NCBI RefSeq assembly: GCF_000687475.1
Contig: NC_057317.1
Coordinates: 248,001 to 312,000 of the forward strand
From: Ustilaginoidea virens
Taxonomy: Eukaryota > Ascomycota > Sordariomycetes > Hypocreales > Clavicipitaceae
Direction of reading: 5' to 3'
DNA length: 64,000 nucleotides
This document shows, in pieces, positions 54,633 through 64,000 of the stretch; position 1 is the first letter of the stretch; each line of letters begins with the position of its first letter. The notes beneath the pieces are model-generated. The model saw nothing but the letters and a program-made list of their open reading frames with translations. It was not told the origin of the DNA and did not search any database. A program made the position numbers and the translations under genes.

Positions 54633-55762
54633 AATTCTGCCCCCTCCGTAGCTACAACAAGCTGCTGGCCAACGGGCAACTCTCGCCTCGACAATATCCC
54701 GCACGCAGCCTTGATTGATTCCTTCAACGTCTTGCAGACAGCCACGCATCCATCCCTCTTTCGACTCGGCCGCTGGGGTTCCGCTTCGACTTTGATGCTC
54801 CCCTTTTTCCATTTCTCCCTTCCCTCTTGTCTACAACGACTTTGCCGGGTGACCCTGCCCCGAGCTACAGCCCCCTTTTTACTCTCGCCCACCGAGCCAG
54901 ACCGGACCGTTTTTATGCCATCGAGTCGCTGCCGTTTTTCCTCGGGGGGTTAAGTCACTTCGCGAACCAATCTCGCCACGAAGTCAAAAACAAAGGGGAA
55001 AAATTTAAAAAAAAAATTAAAAAAAAATTGAAACCCTCTACGCCGGTTTCTTCACGATTACCATACTTTTCTACTTCTCTCGCTCCGTTGCCGAACTGTT
55101 TCAGCTTTCTTTTTTTCTTTTCTCGTCCCCGACCAGCACATTTGGTCTTTTCGCGATACCCTTTTGAACTGCCGCTCACCCCCTCCTCCTCCTCTTGCCT
55201 CCTCCCCTGGCTGTCGTTGCTCCAGCGGCCTTCCCCCCTTCAGCCTTTCCGGAGAAGGTACCTTGCAGTTAGACTCACTCGGCTGGTCGAACCCTAGCGA
55301 CACATTCGATAATTCTCTTCCGACTGTGCGACTTGACCTTTTTTTCTTACCCCCCCCCCCCCTTCTTGAGGAGGTCAACAACCTACCGATCTCGACTCCA
55401 TCCGACGCAATACCAACACAAGTCCTTCACCTCGAAAGGCAGAGACTTGACTACAGACCTCGCAAGCATTCAACCTTGAACTGCTGGCTTTCCTGCTGGT
55501 CAGCACCTGCGTGAATGCACAGATACGAGATTTCACTTTGGCCCAAGACGCAGTCACGGATTTCGCGGCTTCCTGTGCTTGTGTAGAGTCCCTTGCCTGA
55601 CAACCGGCAATTTTGGGGGGCCTGGTTTTCTGGTGTGCTCATTAACCTGTACCTCGATTTTCCATTAGGTCTGCCTCTTCAAGCACAAACGTGGTCTAGC
55701 GCGACTAGCTGCTCGCTGCTCATCCCCTCGTGTCTTGCATCTGTCTGAGGCTCATTAGCTTC

Positions 55763-58700
55763 ATGGACGCCAGGTCCGCGACCTCGGAACCTCAGCATTC
55801 TTATTCCCCGAGTCCTTGGGCCGCGACTTCCACCTCCCCGTCGAGCTCATCAGAATCGACCAACAACGGCCCTGCGCACTCGCAATCCGCGGAAAGTCTC
55901 GCGGACGCAGCTGCTCTCCCCGCCCCTGCCGCGGCTGCACCACCGTTTCCATCCCACCTCGACTTCCTGCCGTTTCTGTTTCCTCAACAAAACATCTACC
56001 ACCAACAGCTTCTTCACTACAACAAGCTCATCTCGCCCGCCCGTGGAGGTGGACTGCAAACGCCACCGCTGCCTCCTGTCGTGTCCTCCCCACATGTACA
56101 GGCCGGACCCAGACCCAGATCATCTAGTAAAGTGTCCCTGAAGGACGGATCGGCCAGCAAAGGAGCCACCTCGGGAGGCAATGGGAGCCGCTCACATCAC
56201 AGCTCAGACAAGAACAACCGCTCGGTTGTAGTGTCCAAAGAACATACAACGCCTTCCAAGATGCCCCCCAAACATTCGGCCGAAATGTCGAGGAGCGTTC
56301 CTCACCGATCGAATGCCGCCACCACTTCTTCAGCACACGGACAGTCACAATCGAGCTCCGTGCCCTCGACCCCCCATCAACATGCTCGGCAGTTTTCATT
56401 TGAATCACGAGAGCCTTCGCCCTCGGCCGGCAACAATCACTCCCCTCGATCTGCATACTCGGAAACGAATAGCACTCTACCTTCGCTGCGGCCGTTGCCC
56501 CCTCGATTAGGTGGATGCAAGTACGAAACGGCGCAGATCAACTCGAGGCGCAGAATACCGTACTCTGTCGGTAACGATCGTCTTGAAAAGCTGGACTTGC
56601 GAAGCGTCAAGAGCAAATTGTCCGAAGATGAAGACCGGAGGTTAGCCGCGGATATTCGCATACTCTACGACCGTTTATTACCGACCAATGAGGTGGAAGA
56701 GAAGAGAAAGAAGCTGGTTCAGAAGCTGGAAAAGCTCTTCAACGACGAATGGCCAGGTCACGACATTCGAGTCAACCTGTTTGGATCCTCGGGCAACCTG
56801 CTTTGCTCAGATGATTCCGACTGTGAGCCCCCGCCTCCCCCCCCGCCTGTCCATCAAGGTGGAAATTGTTGGTTCCAACAAGGATGAGAGTAGCTAACGG
56901 CTTTGTATCTGCTTCTTTTCAGTGGACATCTGCATCACTACGTCCTGGCACGAGCTGGAAGGTGTCTGCATGATAGCTAACCTGCTGGCGAAACGTATGA
57001 TCACCACAACCACCCCCCCTCCCCCACGCCATCTCCTGCTTTGTTTGTGCAAGTTGCCAGTCATCGTCTAGTTTGCTAACGTTGCGGGGTTCTAGGCGGG
57101 ATGGAAAAGGTGGTGTGCATATCAGCGGCCAAGGTACCAATTGTCAAGATTTGGGATCCCGAACTTGGTCTAGCTTGCGATATGAATGTCAACAACACTC
57201 TTGCGCTCGAAAATACTCGGATGGTTCGCACATATGTTGAAATAGATCCTCGAGTTCGACAGCTGGCCATGGTCATCAAATACTGGACAAGGAGGAGAAT
57301 AATTAATGATGCTGGTTAGTTGCAACGCACCGTTTCTCGCTAGGATCCGCGCCTTTACTCTTGCCCTGACTGTTCGCAAAACACAATATAGCTTTTGGTG
57401 GAACTTTGAGCTCCTACACATGGATTTGCCTCATTATTGCATTTCTTCAGCTCCGAACTCCACCAGTACTACCCGCCCTACATCAGATGCCTTACAAAAC
57501 ACACAAATCCGACGGAACTGTCAGCGACTTTGCAGATAATCTGAAGAAGATCAAGGGCTTTGGGAACAAGAATAAGTCGTCTGTTGCGGAGCTGCTATTC
57601 CAATTTTTTCGGTTCTATGCGCACGAGTTTGACTATGACAAACATGTCCTCTCGATTAGGCAAGGGAGACTGGTAACGAAACAAGACAAGAAGTGGAACT
57701 ATGCCGTCAACAACCAACTCTGTGTCGAGGAGCCTTTCAACACTAGCCGGAATCTTGGCAACACCGCCGATGAGTATTCTTTCCGCGGAGTTCATTTGGA
57801 ACTTCGCCGAGCTTTTGACTTGTTGTCGGAAGCAAAGTTGGAGGAGGCATGCGAACAATACGTCTTCCCTAAAGAGGAGGAGCGTGTCTGGACGCGACCG
57901 CCGCCTCAGCCCCGGCCAGTCCTTGTGAGGAGCTCTTCGCAAACACATTCAGGCCGCGGTGGCCGAGGCCATCACAGAGGGGGGCGACACAACAACAACA
58001 ACAACAACAACAACAACAGTAATAACTTCCACCGTAACGGCGGCGGCTCGAATCGACGCGCTTCGTCCAGCGTGCCGGCGTATGATGCAAACATGTTTGT
58101 CACGCCGATTACCTTGCAGCAAGACATGTCGTGGTTTCAGAACCCTCATTATCAATTCCAGTACGCACAGCAAGATCTCATGACGCAAATGGCATACCAT
58201 CAAGAGAGCATGAGGCAATTTCAGTTATACACGCAGTCTCCTGCCTTTTTGCAGCAGCAAACTATGAATCAGGCGCAGAGATTGTCCGCCACCAACTCGG
58301 GTTCCGGAGGGCAGCAGTCTTCTGACCGTTCCAGAACGAATTCTTTTGATAACGTACCAGTCAGCGCCCCGCTGCGTCCAGACTTGTATGCGTTGTACGG
58401 GATGAACCTCGGCCACACATTCTTCCCCCAAACCAGCTACGGCACCTACCCGACGACGACGACGACGACGACGGCCGCAAGCGCAACCACCAACTCGGGG
58501 GGCCAAGACTTTCGTCGATCGCTTCAACGGTCAACGCTGTCGGGCGAGGGAGGTTTATCGGCCTCGAGCAGCTCTATTCGCTCCCAATCTCAACCAGCCC
58601 AAAGATCACCATCTGCCAACCCTGGCGTAGCTTACCACACGTTGGGCAGCCAGACGCCGACCAGTGCCGTCATGGCGTCGTCGAGAAACGCAAACGGTGT

Positions 58701-60081
58701 TCCTATTCCCAGTTTCATGTCGGATGAAGCCGACTTTGACGAAACACCCAGGGCCGTGTCGGATTCGCCAGAGACATTCGACGTCCAGTCTGGGTTCTTT
58801 CAGTCCAGAAGCTTGAGTCCAACAAGACTGTCGCAGCTACAGCTACAGCAGCAACAACAACAACAAACGCAGCAGCAGCATCTGAATCAGCAGCAGCATC
58901 TGCCCAACGGTATTGCCTTTGGGGATCTTGCAGCGCATTCTTCTAGTCCGGAACGAAGGCGGCTGTCGACGGAGCAACTACCGCAAACGCTTCTGGATCG
59001 AAGGATGCGAAGAGCTTCCAGGTCTCCGTCGCCTCTGGGGCACGCTCGTGCCTTCTCCGTCGGTGGCGGAGCAGCTTCTGCGCCGTTGGCATCGGCCCCC
59101 TTTCCCGGCAGCCAGAGCAGCCAGAGCAGCAAGACGCAGACGCGACCGTTGGTAGTGAATGGATCGGGATTGAAGATGGCCGTGTCGCCTCCCAATCAAA
59201 GACAATGCAACAGACCCGAGACTCTAGTATTGGAGGATTCGCTAGCCGCCAACATGGACAATGCCTTGCATATCAATGTTCCTGTTCCCATGTGGCCGGT
59301 GCAACCGCCCATCAATGCCACAATGCAGGCGCCGTCGACGTCGTCGTCGTCGACAGCGCCTCAGCTGCCGCTCGACCGACCGCCGATTGTCGTGAACGGC
59401 TCCAACGCACCGCTAACCATTTCCCAGTCAACAGAGGATGCTTCATTCCGTGAGCGCATAGCAATGATGAACTCGATCTACCTGACGAACCAGCTCAACC
59501 AGCAGGAGCTGCAGAATGGAAACACGTCTCGACTTGCTCCATCTGCCAGGCAGCGTCTTTTTGGTCGCCAACCGCAAAGCGGCGTCATTGCCCCCCTGGA
59601 TCTGGCCATTGCTGATAACCGGGTTGGCAGTACCAGGCCTTCAGGAATTGACAGCGCGAACCTCTCACCCGTATACGAGAACCGGACTCCTTCTCCCAGC
59701 GCTGTTCGAAAACAGGCCACTGCGGCTCCGACGTGGCTACCCAGTAAGACACAGGCCAAAGCCGAAGGCAAATCAAAAGTTGGGTCTGCGGCGACGGATG
59801 TGCCGAAAGAGACGCATCAAGAAGGAGATTGGATGCCTTCACCGGTGGATGCGGAAAAGATGTCGGTGGTCCAGAAGCCTGGGACTGCAGCCATCAACAA
59901 GCCAGTGATGCAGGCTCGCGAAAACGGCCATGTACGTGGAGCCAAGAGTGAAGGAGACGGCGGTTGGCAGAAGGCTGCCGGCAAGGGCAAGAAGAAGACG
60001 AATGCAGCTCCTGCTGCCACGACACAACCGTCGCACGCAGAACTGCCACCAAGGAATGAGTCTGACCGGAAAGGGGGCTGA
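55763..60081 (+). CDS. Cid1/TRF-type non-canonical nucleotidyltransferase (PAP/25A-associated domain)
   Basis: Four exons, 55763-56822, 56923-56994, 57096-57314, 57392-60081, giving 1346 aa. The introns are 100, 101 and 77 bp with TTTTCAG, GTTCTAG and AATATAG acceptors. The order is a disordered Ser/Pro-rich N terminus (1-~290), a helical lead-in, and the nucleotidyltransferase core FGSSGNLLCSDDSDLDICIT with Asp353/Asp355. The third catalytic Asp406 lies in CDMNVNN, followed by the central domain (IKYWTRRRIINDAAFGGTLSSYTW) and the PAP/25A-associated domain ending NQLCVEEPFNTSRNLG. A long disordered tail has an Arg/Gly segment, poly-Asn, poly-Thr and poly-Gln runs. The family adds A or U to RNA 3' ends; which nucleotide is used cannot be told here. 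The longer frame starts at GTG, so the first ATG was used. Intact. Confidence 0.9.
57986..58026 (+). repeat. AAC microsatellite encoding poly-Asn in the nucleotidyltransferase
   Basis: About ten AAC codons in frame, ending in variant Asn/Ser codons, directly after an Arg/Gly/His-rich stretch. Confidence 0.88.
58840..58903 (+). repeat. CAG/CAA microsatellite encoding poly-Gln in the nucleotidyltransferase
   Basis: Mixed CAG and CAA codons giving an interrupted Gln/Leu/His run in the disordered tail. Confidence 0.88.
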
Positions 60082-62389
60082 GAAACCCGGAGGGGCGGGG
60101 CAAGAATTAAAAAGAAAAGGTTGGCGGGAAAAGAAAAGAAGGAAAGCCAAAAAGATATGGTGCAAGTTCTGATGCGAGCCAGACAAATTTGCAAAAAAGG
60201 ATTTCTTCTTCTTGGGCACATGCGGATTGGATAAACATGACAAAAAAATCTTTTTTCTCTTTTTTGTGCTTGTTTGGCACGCATTTTCTGGGTGCGCTGA
60301 AAATTACAGATCAAGATGGCTGGCAAGATGGCTGGCAACAAGAAGGGAAAAAAACGTACGTGACGACTAAGACGAGAGATATCGTGAACCTACACCACCA
60401 CCAGCTTGGAACGAATTCGGGACTTGGGTCATGCATGACGGAGCAGAGACCATGTACGAAAAAAGAAGGCTGGGGAGGGCCGGCGGAAACGCCGTGTAAG
60501 CAGCACCTGTACGATGCATCGACATGACGGCGGCGTGGGGATGCATGCCGTTGAGGAGAAGGATATAGGACCCGGCCACGATATCGAACGGGGGATGAAT
60601 GAGACAAAGTTGGAAAAAAAAAGAAGAGAAAGACGGGGTGTGGCGTGGCGGTAGGCTGGGCAATGCATAGGGCATTCATTGGTGGGTCAAGTACGATTAC
60701 AAGGGTTCAGCTGGTTGGCGTTTTGCATCGAGAGAGCTTGATTGCGGGTTCTTGTTGTTGATGTTTGTTGCTGTTGTTGTTGTTGTTTTGCTGGTCTGCT
60801 CTCTACGGGTTGGCGGGTGATTTTCCGCGAGAAGACGTTTTTTTTGACTGCGGACTACAGTAGTGATTGCTGTCTGGGTTGAGGACGGCCAGGATGGAAC
60901 AGCCCCAGCCAGATAGATGGCTGAAGCGGCGTGGGCCTGCATGATAGATGGGATAGTACAAAACATGCACAAGCGATGAAACAAGACTAGGATTCGAGCG
61001 TGCGTGTGCGTGCGTGCGTGGGCGTGATTGTGGGCGTGATTGCAGGCGTCCAGACTCGAGAGGATGGGCAGCGGAGGCTGTCGAGGCGTAAGCGTCAATC
61101 GAACGCGACGGGGGGCTTGGGGAACAGGACATGGCTATTTGGAAGTGAGGAAAGCACTGGAGCAGGCGATGGCCAAGACGGCGAGCGAGCGATGTAAGGA
61201 TGGGAGGGTGGGAGGATGGGAGGATTGGATGGGAGGGTGCGAGGATGCGAGGATGAGAGATGGGAAACGACGTCAAGGGGCAGACGGAGGATAAAATAGC
61301 CGGCACATGTTTGATAATGCGCTGATGCTCACCAACCGGCACATACGACCATAGCCGCCTGAGAACTTTGGATCCCGTTCGATCTCCGTTAAATAAACAG
61401 GCGAGCGCCGGATTAGTAGTTGGGTCGGTGACGACCAGCGAATACCTGGTGTTGTATGTATGTATGTGTTTTATTTTTTTAATTGTTTTAATTTTAAATA
61501 ATGATTGGTATTTTTCTTCTTCTTCTTCTCCCCATTTCTTTCTTGCTTATCCTTCTCATCACAGGGCTGCAAAGTGGATTTCAATTTCAACCAGTTGCGG
61601 TAATAAGGAACGAGGTTGCGTCAGACAAGTGTACAGAGTATGTAGTCGAGTCGACACGCGGGGTAAAGCCTTGATCTTGATGCTGGGCGTCACGTCACGT
61701 TGTAACCAACCGCGCTTGGCAGCGTAGTCGTCGCCGACGTCGGAGTTGCCTGCGTGGCACGCGCGCAGTGTGCTGTGACGGGGCTGCGTGCTGCGTGCTG
61801 CATGCTGCATGCTGCTCCCGCAGGCACAGGCCAACATCGTCAGCTTCACTTCCCTACCGTCTTCGTTTGTAATTCCATGTCATCGTCTTGTGCTAGTAAC
61901 GCAACGTGGTGAAAGACGCCCAAGTCATAGGGCGTGCTGGGCGGACTCGCGCCTTGTTTCTTGTTTCCCAAGTGTGTCTGGCGGATCCGGACAGGGCCTG
62001 TGAGGATGCGCCCCTGCATTTTCCTAAAACGGCTAGTAAACACTCTGCTTTCCAACATGACGTCTTAACCGGACAACTTCCATCACATCGCCCACCTGCA
62101 CGACGACCACCCACAAAATCAACAAGAGCTCCTAATCTATCAATACTGCATTGCGTGCCCCCAGCCGCCAGTTCGAACCGCTTCCACCGGGGCCCACATG
62201 ATATCGATCGATTTCCTGCTCTCCCTACCTTCCTCAGTCAACGGTAACGATGCTGTGCTTGCTGGTCGTCGTGGACAAATTCAGCAACCAATGGATGCTG
62301 GCACCTTGCAAGGACGCCTCATCGGCTTAACAATGCATCGCAACTCTGCTCTACGGCTACTTCTTTCGCGTCTCGAAATGTGCTCTTCA
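60082..62389. other. Intergenic region downstream of the nucleotidyltransferase gene
   Basis: Holds the 3' UTR and simple repeats: GTTGTT (about 60755-60787), GCGTGC (61000-61022), GGGAGGATG units (61200-61260), GTATGT (61456-61468), and AT-rich sequence at 61469-61510. No gene with recognisable features on either strand. Confidence 0.55.
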
Positions 62390-63720
62390 AGCACCTAGAT
62401 ATAAGAATATCATCGGCTAGATCCCCCAATGCCCTGAGCCTTATCTTATAAGCTTGGGTTGACGGTAGGCCCGAGATAACCCCTAATAAGGCAAAAAAAA
62501 AGGCACGCGAACGCCAATCGCCATCCTCTACCCCGAACAAACAGAAGCCGGCCACGGGCACCTAGACGAAGCGCCCTCCGCGAGCCTCACCGGTCATGAT
62601 CTCAACCGGTACTCAGGCCGATGCTCCCACACCAGCGCTACCAAGTGGCCGCCCTTGGTAATCTTGTTGATAAATCAGAAAGGAAGTCAATACATAAGGC
62701 TGGCAAGGACCCATAGAGAATTAAAATGACTACACCGATGCATTGGCTGGCGGACAGTGGATATAATAGTACTGTTTATTTATTACGCTACCTGGGTTAC
62801 CTAGGGGCGTCCGTCCCTAGCCTTGTCGGCCCTGCGTCAGGCGCGGGAACAACCCTGAGTCGCGATGTTGTGACCAGCAAGGTGAGGGTTTCGCGTTTTT
62901 TGTGTGCTGTGCGGTTCTGACTCGGTTTAGGTATTAGGGGTGCAAAGAGGGATAGAGACTGGATGGGAGATATGGCACCGCCGTATAAGCCACAATACGG
63001 GGAGTGCCGTTTCGGGGGAAAAGGAACTGCAGACTGGACGGCCTATAATGCCGTCTACGCCTGTACTCACGAATTCATCCTGCACGGGCTAAACGGAATG
63101 AAGCTGGCAACGGAGTCGACTCGGCAGAATCGCTCTATTTACTTTGGAAAGACACAGTCAGCCAGATCGTTGACTACACGACTTGCTATCACTGTGCTTT
63201 GCAAAGAGAGCCACGCCAGCCGGTAGGTACCTATGTTATTGCGACCTGGTTCTGAACTGACAGCGGTATAGTTTGAACGCACTTCCGCGAACCGTGCTCC
63301 GGTAGAGAGGCTTTTGGACCTGCAACAAGCCTATGCCCGTGGTGAAGAGGTAAGTGCTTGTATCCCTCGTTCCGTTTGGGGCTGACCAGAGTAGTTTGAG
63401 GATTATAATGAGGCCTAGAAGGCTGCTCGTGGTTCCATTGCGCCTCCCACGTCTTCTCGGGGTCGTCCTCTCTCTGCCTCCAGTGCTCCCTGGGCCTCTT
63501 ATAATTCTGTGCAGAGGCCGCATGTGTGTCGCTTCCATGGTCCCCTGGCGTCCCCCACCCCTCATCGCCTGCTTGTCGCAGCCCGATTCTTGGAGGTTCG
63601 GGTCCTGGTTCTGGGCCTTCTTAAGCGGCTGGACGAGCGGCTCCCAAGCTTTTTTAAGTCGTATTTATCTTATATATCGCAACGGCCTCTAAGATATCCG
63701 CAGTGGTATACTTTGGATTG
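62390..63720 (+). pseudogene. Decayed coding sequence of unknown origin, probably repeat-derived
   Basis: Two stretches read as coding once TAG codons are taken as mutated Gln: about 62480-62660 (Arg/Pro/Ser-rich) and about 63235-63715. In the second, a frame runs up to ...QQAYARGEE at 63349 and resumes at 63397 with FEDYNEA, across a 47-bp interval with GTAAGT, CTGAC and AG intron signals. It then continues to a stop at 63719-63721. I do not recognise the protein. TAG stops at 63271 and 63415 fit CpA-to-TpA damage, so a RIPped transposon or duplicated gene is likely. Confidence 0.4.
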
Positions 63721-63931
63721 ATCCTGCTCTCGCTGCAAGGTCGGCACTGCTTGGCTATTCTCTCACCGGCGGCCCGGCGGCTACTCGGCCTTTAAGAACC
63801 GTAGAGTCCCCCTGTCCGCACTTTGCGCGTCATGACCATGACTCCAAGGATCCCCCCTATCTACCGCAGCAGTAGGGCCATGATCCTGTAGGCTGGAGTG
63901 AAAAAAATTATTGCCATAACAGGATTGCGCC

Positions 63932-64000
63932 ATGTCGTCCGCTGCGTCAGACTATTCCCGACAGTCGGAGAGTTCCGACCACAACTCCTCCGATAAGGAG
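63932..64000 (+). CDS. Start of an ORF truncated by the window end
   Basis: ATG at 63932 in a CGCC-ATG context followed by 22 open codons (MSSAASDYSRQSESSDHNSS and onward), Ser-rich and acidic. It could be the N terminus of a gene or of a transposon Gag. It is too short to assign. Confidence 0.4.
   Translation, partial: MSSAASDYSRQSESSDHNSSDKE

Larger units (their letters stand above)
48181..55762. other. 7.6-kb region without a supportable gene
   Basis: Contains a 37-base T run, a second T run near 49121-49136, GAGGGCAAGGTA repeats (about 50680-50710), TCCGCCA repeats (52235-52262), TCGTCG repeats (about 52605-52660), the 13-bp array at 53982, a 21-base C run at 54612-54632, and scattered GTACTCCGTAC motifs. 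From about 54600 it is pyrimidine-rich and probably the promoter and long leader of the nucleotidyltransferase gene. ORFs present are short, overlapping and repeat-driven. Unannotated non-coding transcripts cannot be excluded. Confidence 0.6.

Noticed and set aside
55730..55762. Upstream start for the nucleotidyltransferase (11 extra residues)
   Set aside because: The first codon is GTG, not ATG; the first in-frame ATG is 55763.

Overview
The window is from the nuclear genome of a filamentous ascomycete, most likely a sordariomycete and plausibly Hypocreales. The evidence is short GT-AG introns (59-164 bp in coding exons) with CTRAY-type branch sites, a fungal BEACH/WD40 protein, a Prb1/PepC-type vacuolar subtilisin, the fungal 9.5-kDa complex I subunit, and transposons carrying repeat-induced point mutation (RIP) damage. 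I cannot name the genus.

Layout. Bases 1-21,727 are a nest of Ty1/copia LTR retrotransposons. Element D, an old heavily RIPped copia, is the host. Element C (11216-17560, + strand, TSD AAACT) is inserted in D's gag/protease junction. Element B (minus strand, 3' end off the window) abuts D on the left, and element A (2462-8384, minus strand, TSD ACTAT) is inserted inside B. A, B and C are one family. A has LTRs that look identical by eye and one uninterrupted 1212-codon ORF, but it lacks the integrase core and has an altered protease motif. C keeps the integrase region but has six in-frame stops and a deleted RNase H segment.

From 22 kb the sequence is ordinary gene space with long intergenic regions. 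A two-exon complex I 9.5-kDa subunit gene (22010-22353) converges with a seven-exon BEACH-WD40 gene (22903-31066, minus, 2586 aa). After a 2.9-kb divergent spacer come the subtilisin precursor (33941-35615) and a large Ser-rich protein of unknown function (36451-39609). The latter converges with a very GC-rich PAF-acetylhydrolase-like lipase (40028-41671, minus). A five-exon gene of unknown function lies at 46535-48180. A four-exon Cid1-type non-canonical nucleotidyltransferase lies at 55763-60081. Between these are about 4.9 kb and 7.6 kb stretches without a supportable gene, rich in simple repeats, homopolymers and a dispersed TACTCCGTAC motif. The last ~1.6 kb looks like decayed repeat-derived coding sequence, followed by the first 23 codons of an ORF that runs off the window.

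How parts relate. The genes are not an obvious cluster; they are housekeeping or trafficking functions (respiration, vesicle/vacuole trafficking, vacuolar proteolysis, lipid hydrolysis, RNA tailing). The most unusual content is the retrotransposon nest: the youngest insertion belongs to a subfamily that cannot encode its own integrase, which implies mobilisation in trans. Exon joins were derived by hand from reading frame and splice signals. LTR identities were compared by eye, not computed.
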